From Lepisosteus oculatus (Eukaryota; Chordata; Actinopteri; Semionotiformes; Lepisosteidae), in contig NC_090706.1 in the NCBI RefSeq assembly GCF_040954835.1, forward strand, positions 29,211,148 through 29,275,147: a stretch of 64,000 nt of DNA. The letters run 5' to 3'. This document shows, one piece after another, positions 23,115 through 34,970 of the stretch. Position numbers and translations under genes: made by a program. Numbering within the stretch: position 1 is the stretch's first letter; each line of letters begins with the position of its first letter. The notes under the pieces were generated by a model. That model was not told where the DNA came from. It saw only the letters and a program-made list of their open reading frames with translations, and did not search any database.

Positions 23115-23275
23115 GTGGCCCATGGAAGGTAGTGGGTTCGAATCCTTGGCGAGACCCTACCTGTTGGGACCTGTTGCACCCTTGAGCAACACACAGTACT
23201 TTATCCAAACTGCTCCAGTACAACACCCAGCTATGTAAATATAAGATGTCTGGGATAAAAAACTTCACCCAGATG
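23115..23275 (+). repeat. tRNA-derived SINE
   Basis: B box gggttcgaatcc (23139 region), then 'gcacccttgagcaa', 'ctgctccagtacaacaccc' and a tail 'tgtaaatataagatgtctgggataaaa', a layout typical of fish tRNA-derived SINEs that share a LINE-type tail. Not an intact tRNA: the acceptor arms do not pair. Confidence 0.6.
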
Positions 23276-23469
23276 AATTAGCAGTTAATTACTCTTGTGA
23301 CTTTGTACAGTTTAACATTCCCAGGTTTTGTTAGAAAGGCTTAAGCAAGAGACAATGAGCCTGATTCAGGGCCCCTTGTCTCCCTGCAGGTGATGTGTAT
23401 GATGAACATCACCATGGCCATCAGCCCAGGCTGGAACAACACCTTTATTGTGCTGTGGTTGGACTGGGT

Positions 23470-23660
23470 GGGAGCAGTTTCTCTCTCCTCCCCTGATCTG
23501 TGTGTCGTGGGGCTGCAAGAGGACTGAAACCCACTCTGGTCTTGTACAGTTTCTCTCTCCTCCCCTGATCTGTGTGCTGTGGGGCTGCAGGTGCAGAACA
23601 GTGTCACCCAGGTGGTTCTGTACTTCAGAGGGAATTAAGTCGGTCCCCTACTGTGTGTTG
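23470..23660 (-). repeat. Dispersed repeat with 72-bp monomers (minus strand)
   Basis: About 1.5 units of the same 72-bp monomer as 6535-6780, plus a flank ('cagtgtcacccaggtggttctg' and 'ggtcccctactgtgtg') shared with 53120-53190 in the opposite orientation. Confidence 0.75.
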
Positions 23661-24194
23661 CAAGTACTAAAATATTAGCAGTACTGTTTTAAACCTTGCC
23701 TTTTGATGCCAAGAGCAATATCATAGTGCTGTACAAAGCCATGTGGATTTAGACTATTAGGGGCTGTTGCTGTTGGTGTGAACAATGTGGCCGTGTGCGC
23801 TCTCTCACAGTGCCTCCTTTGTGTCCCAGAGACATGCCTTGTCACCCCGAGACCCCAGGGCAGGACGGGACTGGGCAGACAGCACTCGTCCACACACAGC
23901 TCGTGTGACATTGCTGGAATTCTGTCCGGCTGGCGCTGGGTGGCTGAAACACGCCTGGCATCTGGCACTGGGCTGGCACTTGGCAGCTGCTGAGTCTGCC
24001 ACCTCTGACTCTGCCCGAACATCGAGACGTCATACTGTTACTATAAGAGACTGAGCACAATCTTTCCCTCTCTATGCAGCTGAAGAAGGACTTCTGCTGG
24101 GAATCCCCTGAAACAAAGGAATTTAAAAATAATTCAGACATGAAAAGTGCACATTTCACTGTTTCATAAACTGCAGTTCAAACACCCCTGAAAA
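23661..24194. other. No recognised feature
   Basis: Unique sequence with short chance frames only. Confidence 0.5.
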
Positions 24195-24925
24195 TTGTAG
24201 CCCCTATTGTAACAGGACTGTTCTACTACACTGGGACTGTAGCCCCTATTGTAACAGGACTGTTCTACTGTACTGGGACTGTAGCCTCTATTGTAATGGG
24301 ACTGTTCTACTGTACTGGGACTGTAGCTCCTATTGTAACAGGACTGTTCTACTGTACTGGGACTGTAGCTCCTATTGTAACAAGACTGTTCTACTGCACT
24401 GGGACTGTAGCTCCTATTGTAACAGGACTGTTCTACTGCACTGGGACTGTAGCTCCTATTGTAACAGGACTGTTCTACTGTACTGGGACTGTAGCCCCTA
24501 TTGTAAAAGGACTGTTCTACTGCACTGGGACTGTAGCCTCTATTGTAACAGGACTATTCTACTGTACTGGGACTGTAGCCCCTATTGTAACGTTCTACTG
24601 TACTGGGACTGTAGCTCCTATTGTAACAGGACTGTTCTACTGTACTGGGACTGTAGCCCCTATTGTAACAGGACTGATCTACAGCACTGGGACTGTAGCC
24701 TCTATTGTAACAGGACTGTTCTGCACTGGGACTGTTGCCTCTATTGTACCAGGACTGTTCTACTGAACTGGGACTGTAGCTCCTATTGTAACAGGACTGT
24801 TCTACTGTACTGGGACTGTTGCCTCTATTGTAACAGGACTGTTCTACTGAACTGGGACTGTAGCTCCTATTGTAGCAGGATTGTTTTACTGCACCGAGAC
24901 TGTAGTTCCTATTGTAACAGTAACA
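24195..24925 (+). repeat. 42-bp minisatellite, about 17 units
   Basis: The unit is ggactgttctactgtactgg followed by gactgtagctcctattgtaaca. Because 42 is a multiple of three, both strands stay open as 14-residue protein repeats; this is not a gene. Each unit contains a CTATTGTA word with an ATTGT core. Confidence 0.95.
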
Positions 24926-25634
24926 ATTCACTTTAATGTCAGTTTAGCTCCTTATTGTAGCAATACTGTTTAACTGTTACTGTAACCCCCTGCTGAAACA
25001 TGACTCTCCTAATGACCCCTAACTATAAACCCTTCTGCTGAAAGCAGAGAGAGGAAGCAGCAGAGAACAAGGCGAGTGAGAGAGTGCGAGGGTTTGGCCA
25101 GATTCCCAGTGTGACGTTTTACTTTTCCTGTCACTTGCAGGGCCTGTCAGTGATCCGCAGGCCGGGATTAAATTGCATCCAGCTGCTGTGAGCCAGAGCC
25201 AGGGAGCAGATTCTCTCCCTGTGACTGGAAACACTTGGAGATTAATTCCTCAGCTCCAGTAATCCCTCCAGCCATGCAGCAGGCTGGGAACAATCCAGGG
25301 CATGCCAGCAGACTCCCAAAACAGACTGCGCTGCATCCCAAGGGAATCAAACCCTGCCTTCACAAACCCGCCCTGATACAGACGCCCCTACAGAGACACA
25401 AGTGCACACAACAGTCACCCGTTTATATACACACATGCTGCACACACACACAAGATTTGTTGAGCTTTTAGACAGCTTACCACAGTCTCTTCTCTCCGGC
25501 AGAACTGAACAAAGAATGCTGTTGGGGGACATGATGTTGTCTTTAGATAAGATAAGGCCATTTACAATTTCTTGTATTAAGAATTTGTCTTTCACATACC
25601 CCAACTTGCTCTCCATGAGACACACAGACAGGGA
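24926..25634. other. No recognised gene
   Basis: Unique sequence with a short CA run near 25440. I see nothing that supports a gene. Confidence 0.5.
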
Positions 25635-25800
25635 GAGAAGCTTGGGGTCAGAGTGCAGGGTCAGCCACAGCGCCCCTGGAGCAGTTGGGGTTAAGCACCT
25701 TGCTCAGGGGCCCAACAGAGTAGGATTCCTCTGCCAGCCGCAGGATGTGAACTGGTAGCCTCCTGGCCACAGGGGCAGATTCTTAGCCACAGAGCCACCA
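25635..25800 (-). repeat. tRNA-like dispersed repeat fragment
   Basis: 'ggggttaagcaccttgctcaggggcccaacag' followed by a decayed minus-strand B box and 'ccacagagccaccac' matches a repeat pattern common in fish. Related sequence lies at 44165-44290. Confidence 0.5.
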
Positions 25801-25824
25801 CTCGGCCCAGGGTGGAGGTGTCCT

Positions 25825-26085
25825 TAGAGTGCATAGTGCTTAGCATTGCTGCCTCACAGAGCTGGGGCCCTGGTTTCAATTCTTGGGGTGCTCTGTGCGT
25901 CACGTTTGAATGTTCTCTCTTCCTGTATGTTTGCATGCGTTTCCCCCTATAGTCCAATCACAAGCTGGTAGGTTAATTGATCTCTGGGAAGATAATGGCG
26001 CTGATGTGAGTGTGTGCATGTCTGTATCTGTGTTTGTGTGCCTTACGGTGGACTGGGATGTACCCCACTTTGCGCCTTGTACCTC
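25825..26085 (+). repeat. V-SINE-like element
   Basis: Plus-strand copy with head (gcttagcattgctgcctcac), core words ('tgcatgcgtttccccctatagtcc', 'caagctggtaggttaattga') and part of the tail (ggactgggatgtacccca). Diverged. Confidence 0.65.
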
Positions 26086-26544
26086 TCCAGTTTTCAATCT
26101 GATTCTGCCACGGCTATTACATCATCACCAGGTGAGGCCCCGTTTGAAAACAGTGTTTACTGGGGAGACAGCGTCATTAGAAATAATGCTGTGTTATTCC
26201 AAGAACTGCAGGCTTTGTCTGGCTGCCCACAGCTGAAACAACACCAGGTGATGTCAGATCGGCAGCGCTAATGAAGAAATACAGCCTGTGAGAATTACAC
26301 TCGTCAACATGGGTATTGGCCACAGGTACAGAAAAATTATGAGTAATGCGCTCTTTGGTTCTTGAATGCAATTACCGAATGCTTCACTCACATTTGGAAA
26401 AAATACCGCCTGGTGTATTTTTAGCCCGGGAGAACAGTGCTTCAGTGACAGCCTTGGGAACTGGTGTCGGCAGTCTGCTCTGGGAGGTGGTGGTGGGGGT
26501 GTGATGGCACGGGCCCTGGGCGCAGAGAGATTCGGCAGCCTGAG
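26086..26544. other. No recognised feature
   Basis: Unique sequence between a V-SINE and the 63-bp array. I see nothing in it. Confidence 0.5.
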
Positions 26545-26775
26545 CTCTGAGGACCAATCAGGGTGCAGGATACTGTGAAGAGTAACTGTGAGGAGCCCCA
26601 GTCTCAGTTCTGAGGACCAATCAGGATGCAGGATACTGTGAGGAGTAACTGTGAGGAGCTTCAGTCTCAGCTCTGAGAACCAATCAGGATGCAGGATACT
26701 GGTCCTCACTTCACTGTACTGTGAGGAGCCCCAGTCTCATCTCTGAGGACCAATCAGGATGCAGGATACAGCAAG
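26545..26775 (+). repeat. 63-bp tandem repeat, 4 units, each with a CCAAT box
   Basis: gga/gaaccaatcagg recurs at 26551, 26614, 26677 and 26747. Each unit contains (G/A)ACCAATCAGG, a full NF-Y-type CCAAT consensus. The last interval is longer because of a 7-bp insertion. Confidence 0.85.
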
Positions 26776-28864
26776 GAGGAGAGTTTATCCTATTGGATAG
26801 TGTGTGACAAGGGCTCTAGGGGGCGCTTGTGTCTTTGGTGCAGTGGGCCCTGCACTGGTGCGGGCCGGGTGGGCTGGAGTGGGCTCCTAGACCGCACGTC
26901 GAGCACTTTCAGTGCCAGATCGAGGCCTGAATGCCCGGCTAAAAACCATGTCCCAGAGGCGACGCCTCTGTAAATGTTATGGGACTCTCTCTCAGCGCAG
27001 GGAGCCAGGTCAAGCGTCTCACACTGCAGGTCCGCACTTGGCTGTGGAGCCGGTCCTGAGAATCCGCAGTCTGCCGAGTTCGGACGCTACGCCGCTAAAT
27101 CAGAATCCCACCTAAAAGATGGGCGCCTGTTCCAACGGGTTCTCCTTCCTGACCCCCGCACAGCCGCGGAAATCTCTCGCACCAGCAACTGTCCAGCCAG
27201 GCTCCCAGGTAAACAAGAAAAGAACCAGAAACTCAGACAGGCTCTGGAATTTTCCCAGCACTGGAATAGACCACAGCAGCAGTAACATTTTACAGCTTTG
27301 TTTTTTTAAAGGGGGGGGGGGGACGATTTAAACGACACGCTCAGCGGGTAGCGCCATTAAAATCCGCGATGAGCGAGAAACTGTCTCCCTGCGTGAAAAA
27401 AAAACTCCCGCGGTAGCTGTGCGTTTTCACGTCTCATTGCCTCACTTTTCAGTCCTGCAAGGGCCTCGAGTTGTCCCAGCGCGCAGCTGGAAAGGGGCTG
27501 ATTCAGAGAGAGCGCGAAGCAGGTAGCCTCCGGTCCCACGCTCCTGCGCTCGCTCGCTCTTTCCCGGCTGACATCACTGACAGTTGGCTCCGGGATGTCA
27601 GGAGGCCCTAAAAATAGCCCGGGCCTGATTTCACACAGCTGTGGGGAGGCCGGGGGGGGGAGAGAGAGGCAGCGGCCGGCCGCTCAGACGCGCGTACCGG
27701 GCTCGCCGCCGCTTCGCCCGGCTTCGCGGCCCGCGGGGTCAGGCAGAGCTTTGGGCTTTCGACAGGTTGCTTCCAGAAACGTCCACGGCTCGGCTGCGCG
27801 GGGCTGCCGTCGGTCCTCTGGCGGCTTGGGACGGTGCTGTTGGGAACGTAGCTCAGACAATTCGTCGACCCGCGTCCTTATTTTTCTTGCTCTGTTTTTG
27901 ACTTAATGTACGTTGTGTATCTCTGGGAGACGTGTATACGGTGTGTTGTGTATGTATAATTGCTGATGTGATACCTCCCAGCTGTGGGGTTGGGGTTTAA
28001 AAAATAAACTGTTGAGGGTTTCAGCCGTGCTGTTATCTGACCCGCGCCCATCTGTCTGTGCAAAATCAGTCCTAAATCAGGTAGCAGACACGTGAAATCC
28101 TGCCCCCGCTCGCGGATCGGATAAAATCCCACAGCTGGGGAACCGTGGAGCTGCTCCAGCTGCTGCTCAGCGGGATTCGGGAATCCGGCCGGTCACGCGT
28201 GAGAGAAGCGACTTTCCTGGAGGACACCACAGCGCGTCCTGATCGGTGACAACACCTTCCCTTCCCTCCCGTCCAAAGCATAAAGCGAACTGGGGGGGGA
28301 CTGGGCCGAGGTGCTGAAGCTGTTGGTGAACAACTGGAACAGTTTTTGTTTGTCCCCAGTACGTTATACCTGACACGACGTATCACGATTGTAACGCACA
28401 CGGCCTCCAGACCAGCGCGGTGACGTCACCCCCTTCCCTGTGAACAGCAGGGACCGCAGCCGCTGGGCTGATGGGAGATTTCCCTTCGGCTCAACAGGCT
28501 GGGTCCCTGTTGAGAGACGCTGGAGGCCTGGGTTCGAGTCCCTGACGGTGGGGGGCCGACCTGATGCGGCAGTGGCGAGGGCGCCCACGCGAACCCCGTA
28601 GTGTTACACGACTACGGTTCATTGACCGATTGTCGACCTGTTGTCTTTGTTTTCAGTCTGAAGGAATAACACTCAACTCCACTGCTGATCCTGACCCTGT
28701 TCACCTCAGGACTCAAGAGGTCACTATCCTCTTCCGGTGCCTTCTGTCCAGGGAAACCCAAGGCCTCCTTCCAGAACTGTCTCCTATCTAACAGGACCCC
28801 GGCTGCTCTCCCTCCACCCCATGCACATTAACACAGAAACGCCAGTTCAATTCCAGAAACAGGG
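26776..28864. other. CpG-rich tract, possible regulatory region
   Basis: CpG-rich from about 27330 to 28600 with no recognisable exon. It includes the MEF2/E-box pair listed next, a perfect EGR consensus on the minus strand (CGCCCACGC at 28582-28590) and a tRNA-like B box at 28510-28523 that is not part of a foldable tRNA. Confidence 0.45.
27608..27641. promoter_or_regulatory. Candidate MEF2/E-box element
   Basis: Perfect MEF2 consensus CTAAAAATAG at 27608-27617 lies 18 bp before an E-box CAGCTG at 27636-27641 inside CpG-rich DNA. This pairing is frequent in muscle promoters and enhancers; function here is inferred from motifs only. Confidence 0.4.
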
Positions 28865-29075
28865 TTTAACCCCCCCTCCAGTGGGCTGTGTACATTGTAC
28901 TATGTATTGCCTTGTAATTTGCACGATCAGCACTTTGCACAATGTGTATCCTTTCTACAGTGTCTATATCGGTGTCCTGCCTGTATCTGCACCACGGACC
29001 AGGAGGAACGATATTTCGTCCCACTGTATACTTGTATGTGGCTGGAACGACAAATAAACGTGAACTTGAACAATG
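28865..29075 (+). repeat. Retroposon 3' tail
   Basis: The segment ends with 'tggctggaacgacaaataaacgtgaacttgaac', a terminus common on fish non-LTR elements, preceded by 'tgcaccacggaccaggagg' and a stretch matching their 3' UTR style. No ORF. Confidence 0.5.
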
Positions 29076-30439
29076 TCTCTGCTCCTTCTGCTCCTCTATC
29101 TAAATAAAGAGCCAGTGGCAGTATTCCTGTAATCACAGTAAGACCCACGTGCGACAGGAGGCCCTGGTGTTTCCTTTTAGGTAACAGACCCCAAAACGTT
29201 TTGGAGTTCAGTGGAGTTTTTTTGGGGGAATCGATTTCTCACTCTTCTTACTTCCCTGCCTGAGAATGAAACAGCCCCTCCTGCACACTCTGGATATGTG
29301 ATCCCCTGTCAACATCTCCTAACAGCTGCGCTGAGGGATTGGGAAGCACACCGTTCGGTCCGGCAGCCTCGAGTTTCCACCCCGTTCTGGTGCCGTTCTA
29401 GCCTGAGAGCGAAATTATCCTTGACAGCATTACAGCTTCCGGTCCTGGAAGACGGGCGAGAGAGCAGAGGGGGACTGGGGCTCAGGCGTTTCCTGTTGAA
29501 CTGCTGTCCTCTCGATATTTGCTCCAGATGTTCGACGGGAGCCCGTGAGGAGAGAGAGAGAGAGAGAGAGAGAGCGCTTGCTCCGTCTGCGATTGGCCGG
29601 CGATGACATCACCGCTGCGGAAATCCGGGCGCTGCTCTCCAGCAGGTTGGGAACGGCGTGGATCGTGCTCTGGAATGAGAGTTCCCATGGACGACACCCA
29701 CAGTCCCCACAGCAGGCTGACCCTGCCTGGAAAGAAAAAAAAAATCCTGTGTTTTTCTTTTTCTGCTTTGTTTATGTGCCTCCTCACTTGCAGGCTAGTC
29801 CATCAGGATCTGAATCGATGGGCTTCCCAGATCCTGTTATCCCGGTTCCCATCGCTGACAAGTTCCAAAACTGAATCCTGCGCTCCAGACTGTACTATCA
29901 GGTCATGTTGCTGAACTTCATCATTTTCCCTCAGAAAAAAGCGGCAGATCAGGGATCTGTGAAATACGTCATCCGCTCAGCGTCTCCTTCAGCAGTTAGA
30001 AAGCAGGAAAACAACTAAGCTAAGAACAGAGAGAACAGAGATAACCTGAGAACCAAGCTGCAAGGAGAAACTCAGACCTCTGTATCAATTGCAGATTCAG
30101 TTTGGGAGAAATAAGCACACGAACAGGAGATCTGTTCACACCTGCAGCGCTGCAACACATTTATCGCTGCTCTGTTTTGGAACATTTTTCTGAAAGAAAA
30201 ACAGTGGACTTGAATGATGTGCTCTTAAGTGATCAGCAGCACCTGATTAAGAGGAAGCACTGGCTGAATATCAATGAAATCCCAGGCCTGAATATCAGAC
30301 ACACTTTTAATTGCACAACAGGAGTAAGAATGTTTGCACGATCAGTGCCCACTAGTGCCACTCTTGTATCACACATGCTGGCAGGAATGGGCAAGGTGAA
30401 CAGACAAGATACTTCCCTGGGGTCAGATGAATGTCCGAC
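29076..30439. other. No gene; AG microsatellite
   Basis: Unique sequence with an (AG)n run at about 29549-29573 and an A-run at 29732. No recognisable coding region. Confidence 0.5.
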
Positions 30440-30740
30440 CCTGACAGGACAAAGAAGCCGAGTCTCTTTGGGCTGGAACAGGGAAGACTAGAATCCAAGC
30501 GCTCACAATCACCGACTCTGACACAGTTGACCCAGTGGATGTCAGTTGAGCCACCAGAACAGAAACAGGGAACCAGAGGACCTCAGTGCAAACTACAGGG
30601 AAGAGCGTCAACACCTGGAACAGGAGGCACTTCTGTACACAAAGGGTGGGGGGAGTGTGGAGCAAGCCGCCCAGCCACGTTGTCGAAGCTGATGCCCTGG
30701 ATGACATCCTCAGAAGACGTAGCTACCAGCAAAAACACAC
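30440..30740 (+). pseudogene. CR1-like LINE pol C-terminal remnant
   Basis: Same region as 56159-56480 but more decayed: 'agtctctttgggctggaacagggaagacta' (FSLE.RRLR equivalent) and 'caggaggcacttctgtacacaaagggtgg' (FFTQRV equivalent). Several frameshifts and stops. Confidence 0.6.
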
Positions 30741-33059
30741 GCGGGAACATTTCCCGTCAACGTATGCTCTCGTGCCAGGAGACATTTGGAGCGCAGTGTG
30801 GCCACATTGGCCTTCTTGTCAGCTCATCACCTGGGTGACAGTCAGGACGGAGAGCCAGGCACTAGACCTGCTATGTCAGGGTGTGACGAAGGCCCGTTTC
30901 TCACCTTCACATTGTATCTGCAGTGTCCACTCACCAGTACAGGTTCATCCTCCTCCTCCTCCTCATCCTCATCATCATCATCAGAGCACACGTAGAGAAC
31001 AGAACATTTTTGGTGCACACTTCTTCACTCTTGTCATTGCTGTTGAGCTGTCGTTATTAATTGTGCATCGGATGTTGTCGTTTGTCCCTTTGCTTTTGGG
31101 ATCGTTGTTTCTTATGTGTTGCCTGTTGTTGTGGGTCCACCCTGAGTCTCATTGCTCTGCCTGTCTCATGTCTGTCTCTCCATTCTGTGTCCAGTTATAG
31201 ACCCCGAACAGATTCTTCCCTGTCCCCCAGGGGTGGCCAGAGCTGAGCTTTGGGTTTTTAACCAGCCTCTCTAGGTGTACCATCCTTGCTGTTCAACAGC
31301 CTGGGGCTCTTAAAAGCCTGATTGGCAGTTGGAGAGTTTCCTGCAGAGCTACTAGTTAGAACTACTACCTGTTGTCTGTTTTCACTTTCTTTTAGAAATA
31401 TTTTTTCCTGTACTGGAGCACTTAGTAAATCCACACTTGCCCTGCACCTCGTCTGGGTCTCCAGTGCGGTTTTCCTGAGTCCTGTGACCACCGCTAGACT
31501 TACCCCGACCCCTTGGAAATCCTGTTGGAAAAGCACCTTCCTATTTTAAAAGAGTGAGGAAGAACTCGTGAAAGAAGGCCCTTTCAAAAACAATCTCAGT
31601 TCAGATTGTGCTGTGTGCTCCAGGGTTTTTGGGACTCGTGCATTGTAAAGAGATTCTTGCTGGTTTCCTGTACTCGGGAATGTCTCCGGACGGTCCCAGG
31701 GAAAGCCTGGGATTTTCCTTCGTGAACGTGTCACTGTGCTCAGCCGTCCGCTCTGCCTCATGCCCTTGGTCACCCCTCCTCTCTCAGGGGACCCCCCTCC
31801 CCCCAGCGCACACACACTGACACACGCACAGACACACACTCACGCACACAGACATGCATAGACATCGTTCACGCACAAACGCCACAGATACACACTCACA
31901 CGCATGCATAGACACACATACACGTTCTGCCCTGAAGCAGTGTCCCAGAGCAGAGCTGGGGACTGGTCTCTTCCAACGTCCTGGAGTGGGGCTGGGGACT
32001 GGTCTCTCCTGGTGTCCCGGAGCGGGTTGGGGACTGGTGTCTACTGGACTAGTGTCCTAGAGTGGGGCAGGGGGCTGGTCTGTACTGGACTGGTCTCTCC
32101 TGGGCTGGTGTCCCGGAGTGGGGCAAGTCTGCTTTCAGTCCCGGGAGTGTTTTTGAGGATGACACCCTTACCAACAGAGAGAGAATTTGTCATTCCGTCT
32201 GCTTTAGCAGTGGTGCAGGAAATTCACAATGATGGGAGGGAGAGAGACACGTTCACCAGAGTGGCAGGGTCTGTATTTTCACTCCTAGAGCAGGTGAGCA
32301 AGGCTGAGGTGTCGCATGGGGCTCACAGAGTGTGAGGCGATGGGAGATATTTTAAGGCCTTGTGATCTCCTATACCACGGTAAAGGTGCAGTAAATCACG
32401 ATAAAGCACGGAACAGTGTACAGCTGAGTAGTTTTGACAAGGCAACGGAAAGACTGTGTCAGAAAAGAGCAAACAAAAAACACTACTCATTGACCCCGTG
32501 TGAAAGTTTCATACCAGCAGCGCGCAAACACATCTCTTCATCCCGTCCGCCTGCCTGTGTCCCCAGGGACGCCCGTTCTGCCTGTCCCGCCTGCCTGCTG
32601 CCCGACCGGGCGCTAGTAAGCGAGCCGGGACAGCCCGGGCCGGGCAAGTGCGGACACGCAGGTTTCGGCCGCGCCGCGCGGGGCTCGTTCAGCCGAAACT
32701 CAGCCGCTCCGCCGGAGCACGGAGAGAGAGAGAGAGAGAGAGACGGGACTGTTTCAGCGTCACGCAGGCCGTCAGTTCCCCGAATGACAACGGAAGGAAA
32801 ACGGGCGAAAAGAAATCAAAACGAAAGTGTGGGGCCGGTAGAAAATGTTTCACACCAGACTCAGCTGTTTCATTTGTGTTTGTTTTCATGGGCGGCACTT
32901 TGACCCTGATGCTTCACAGGTGCTGGGTCTGAATCTGTCTGTGTGGAGTCTGCATGCTCTGTCTATCCGACGTCACGCGTACAGCGTGTAATTCAGCCTG
33001 ACAGTGGATACTGGTTACTGGACGGGTATCGTGCGTTTGTAACCCCCATCTCTGAACTG
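30741..33059. other. No gene; short repeats
   Basis: Contains a TCC/TCA trinucleotide run (30947-30985), a CA-rich tract (31806-31925), a ~45-bp degenerate tandem at 31940-32125 ('gctggggactggtctct' units), a CpG-rich patch at 32570-32720 and an (AG)n run at 32719-32743. Frames through these are not genes. Confidence 0.5.
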
Positions 33060-33240
33060 GCTTCATCACTCTGTTCTCCTCCCCACTGAGAGCTGGTGTG
33101 TGGTGAGCACACTGGTGCACTCTGGCTACTGTGTCTTTCATCCAGGTGGGGCTACACACTGGTGGTGGTGGAGGGGAGGAGTCCCTATTACCTGTAGTGT
33201 ATTGTTCAGAAAAGCGCTATGTAAGTGTAAGGAATTATTC
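33060..33240 (+). repeat. 5S-derived SINE 3' half (plus strand)
   Basis: Opposite orientation to the other copies. 'actgagagctggtgtgtggtgagc', 'catccaggtgggg' and the tail 'cagaaaagcgctatgtaagtgtaag' mirror 17945-18115. Confidence 0.6.
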
Positions 33241-34254
33241 ATTATTATTAATTTGGGAATGCATGGGGACTGTGCCTGCTCAGTCACCACCGGGTAGCTT
33301 CTTCTTATTATTATTCGCGTTTGTGAGCTACTCGTTGAAACAGTTAGCCTGGGGTCTGGGGAGATGAGCGCACCTGTTGTTCTCGTGCTCTCCGACAGCT
33401 CCGCGCTCCTGCCGGAAGTCCGCAGGCACGCGACGCCGGCTGCGGGGAGGCGGTCTGGTCCAACAGGCTGGGCTGCAGGGCTCCCGCAGGGGGCGTGACG
33501 GGTTTTTTTGTTGTTGTTGTAACTTTCTTTTGCCAAATCCCATTGATGACAGAGCCATGAGCCATGGTGTGGAGAGGGCTTGATGGGCGAACTCTAAACT
33601 CGGAAACCGCGCGGCTGCGGTGGGGAAGAAGCAGTCTCAACCCGTGTCTATACTCTACACGACATACAACCAGCAGATCTCGGTCATCTCTAAAACAACT
33701 CGGGAACGACCCACCCCAGCGTCTCGAAATCGATCATTTCTGAGCTGGTTCTTTCATTCACATTTGTGTTCGGGTGAATGGGTCATTAATAAAAAAGAAA
33801 CCTCATTTCCTAGCCCGGGTACCCGTTGGTAACGAGAGCGGGTGGGGAGGAGCCGACTTCAGTGGAACCTCAAGGTGTAACCTGTCAAATGAACACAACA
33901 GGTATATGTCGGTCCAGAAATGCCTCCTGCCTCCTCTCATTTGCTGCACCTTTACACACGGTCTGTGACTTGTCCTGACTTGTGCACACCACCCACTGAG
34001 CTCGCTGGCGTGCTGCGTCTGGTTCAATAAAGGTGTATTAGTAGTATTAATGGCTGAAGAGGCACCCGGAATTTCTCTAGCTAGCCTGCAAAACAGCCCA
34101 CAGCTTATCTTTGCCTTATCTGACATACAGGACTTGGGGTCGACCCCACTCTGTCCCTGAAAGCAGGAGGCATCAGTCATCAGCCTCTATACTTACAGGA
34201 ATCCCACCCCAGTCTCCTTAGAGTAGGGGGGTCTCCCAGCCTGAAGTGCCACCC
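33241..34254. other. No recognised gene; CpG-rich patch
   Basis: 33360-33500 is CpG-rich and contains a CCGGAAGT ETS-type site, so promoter activity is possible. No coding exon is recognised on either strand. Confidence 0.45.
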
Positions 34255-34970
34255 CATCTGATTAGTGTTATAGGTCACCCTAAATCAGAGAGCCCCACGC
34301 CCAGCTAGTCTGGTAGGTCACCCTAAATCAGAGAGCCCCACCCCAGCTAGTCTGGTAGGTCACCCTAAATCAGGGAGCCCCACGCCCAGCTAGTCTGATA
34401 GGTCACCCTAAATCAGAGAGCCCCACCCCAGCTAGTCTGATAGGTCACCCTAAATCAGGGAGCCCCACGCCCAGCTAGTCTGATAGGTCACCCTAAATCA
34501 GGGAGCCCCACGCCCAGCTAGTCTGATAGGTCACCCTAAATCAGAGAGCCCCACGCCCTGCTAGTCTGATAGGTCACCCTAAATCAGGGAGCCCCACGCC
34601 CAGCTAGTCTGATAGGTCACCCTAAATCAGGGAGCCCCACGCCCTGCTAGTCTGATAGGTCACCCTAAATCAGGGAGCCCCACGCCCTGCTAGTCTGATA
34701 GGTCACCCTAAATCAGGGAGCCCCACGCCCTGCTAGTCTGATAGGTCACCCTAAATCAGAGAGTCCCACGCCCTGCTAGTCTGATAGGTCACCCTAAATC
34801 AGAGAGACCCACCCCAGCTAGTCTGATAGGTCACCCTAAATCAGAGAGCCCCACGCCCTGCTAGTCTGATAGGTCACCCCAAATCAGAGAGACCCACCCC
34901 AGCTAGTCTGATAGGTCACCCTAAATCAGAGAGCCCCACCCCAGCTAGTCTGATAGGTCACCCCAAGGGC
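34255..34970 (+). repeat. 41/43-bp minisatellite, about 17 units
   Basis: The unit is ctagtctgataggtcaccct followed by aaatcagggagccccacgcccag. Shorter units lose two bases (cccacccc for cccacgcccc). Every unit carries an AGGTCA hexamer. Confidence 0.95.

Noticed and set aside
23131..23150. Possible tRNA gene (B box gggttcgaatcc)
   Set aside because: No complementary acceptor or anticodon arms. The flanks match a tRNA-derived SINE.
24296..24766. 156-codon repetitive ORF (and its antisense partner)
   Set aside because: Produced by the 42-bp minisatellite, which keeps both strands open. No start context or domain.
28505..28530. Possible tRNA gene (gggttcgagtcc)
   Set aside because: A B-box-like match only; no cloverleaf can be drawn around it.
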